From positions 1 through 6,456 of the forward strand of contig DALC01000062.1 in NCBI GenBank assembly GCA_002499325.1: DNA of 6,456 bases, read 5' to 3'. Below, piece by piece: positions 6,035-6,456 of this stretch. The position numbers and the translations under genes were made by a program. The DNA comes from Euryarchaeota archaeon UBA538 (GTDB taxonomy: Archaea > Thermoplasmatota > Poseidoniia > Poseidoniales > Thalassarchaeaceae). The notes below the pieces were generated by a model. That model was not told the DNA's origin. It ran no database searches and worked only from the letters and a program-made list of their open reading frames with translations. The stretch's first letter is position 1. Each line of letters starts with the position of its first letter.

Positions 6035-6456
6035 ATGACGATGGCTACTCATGATTCGGCCGCAAGATGGAAGACCTTTCTCTCTGAGGCCAAGGAGCAT
6101 GATATCACACTCCTTCTGTCAAAGCAAACTACTAGTCACACGGTTTCGGTATCATTCCATGAGTTGACCGGATTCGATCCAGATTTCGCAGAGGATATCC
6201 TGAGCAACCCCCGTAGTATAATATCCAGTGGTCACAAGGTATTGAGCGAAATTTGTAGAGATAGAGGAGAGGATCTGGATGCAAGGGTCATACTTTCTGA
6301 TCTTCCAAGAGATACCCTAAGCCCACTCAGAGATATAGGATCTAGAGATATAGACAAATTGAGGAGCTTAGACGTTATAGTAACAAAAATGTCTCAATTG
6401 AAGCCTAGGATACATGTTGCTGTCTTCGAGTGCGAATCCTGTGGTAACTCCCAACA
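6035..6456 (+). CDS. mcm: MCM replicative helicase, N-terminal part (3' end outside window)
   Basis: The first 140 codons of the archaeal minichromosome maintenance helicase, the ring-shaped 3'-5' DNA helicase of the replication fork. Residues about 1-95 correspond to the N-terminal A subdomain. The stretch LRDIGSRDIDKL (98-109) followed by IVTKMSQLKPRI (115-126) and VAVFECESCG (128-137) matches the start of the MCM OB fold and the first Cys pair of its zinc ribbon (Cys133, Cys136). The AAA+ core would lie beyond the window. A TAG at 6029-6031 is in frame just upstream, so translation must begin at ATG 6035 or at ATG 6041. No convincing ribosome binding site precedes either. The gene is divergent from the PPC-hydrolase pair, with the ORB-like sites between them. 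Identification rests on the N-terminal region only, but the OB-fold and zinc motifs are distinctive. Confidence 0.88.
   Translation, partial: MTMATHDSAARWKTFLSEAKEHDITLLLSKQTTSHTVSVSFHELTGFDPDFAEDILSNPRSIISSGHKVLSEICRDRGEDLDARVILSDLPRDTLSPLRDIGSRDIDKLRSLDVIVTKMSQLKPRIHVAVFECESCGNSQ

Noticed and set aside
1..6456. CRISPR array, tRNA, rRNA, insertion sequence or defence system
   Set aside because: No regularly spaced repeats, RNA-gene signatures, transposase motifs or terminal repeats were seen; the window is explained by transport, small metabolic-type and replication genes.

Overview
The window looks archaeal. Its right end opens an MCM replicative helicase gene, the start codons follow strong GGAGG-type ribosome binding sites, and the 209-base gap before mcm carries sequences resembling archaeal origin recognition boxes. 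The mixture of a bacterial-style branched-chain amino acid ABC transporter, Cys-bearing outer loops and this mcm would fit a marine Group II/III-type euryarchaeon (Thermoplasmatota, such as Ca. Poseidoniales). That lineage assignment is inference; nothing in the window proves it.

Left region (1-4793, plus strand) is a tightly packed HAAT/Liv-type import operon. A very long membrane protein fuses LivH and LivM into one chain, joined by a roughly 280-residue linker with its own membrane segments. It is open at the left edge, so its true start lies outside the window. Next come the ATPases LivG (GTG start) and LivF, with gaps of one base each and strong ribosome binding sites. Together they would make the membrane and motor parts of an importer for branched-chain or related amino acids. 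The substrate-binding protein is not in the window.

Middle region (4779-5825, minus strand) holds two small genes in one likely transcript read leftward from the mcm gap. First is a single-domain PPC/DUF296 protein with a His-x-His...His metal-type site. Then, 18 bases on, comes a small alpha/beta hydrolase of the YqiA/UPF0227 kind. The hydrolase gene ends inside the last codons of livF, so the two transcription units converge with a 15-base overlap.

Right region (5826-6456) is a divergent intergenic gap followed by the first 140 codons of mcm. The gap contains two inverted copies of a TCCA-S-TGGA dyad flanking an A-rich stretch. One copy is followed by a G-string in the way of a full origin recognition box. 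This is the most interesting signal in the window: a candidate chromosomal replication origin, or an Orc1/Cdc6-bound control site, next to the helicase gene.
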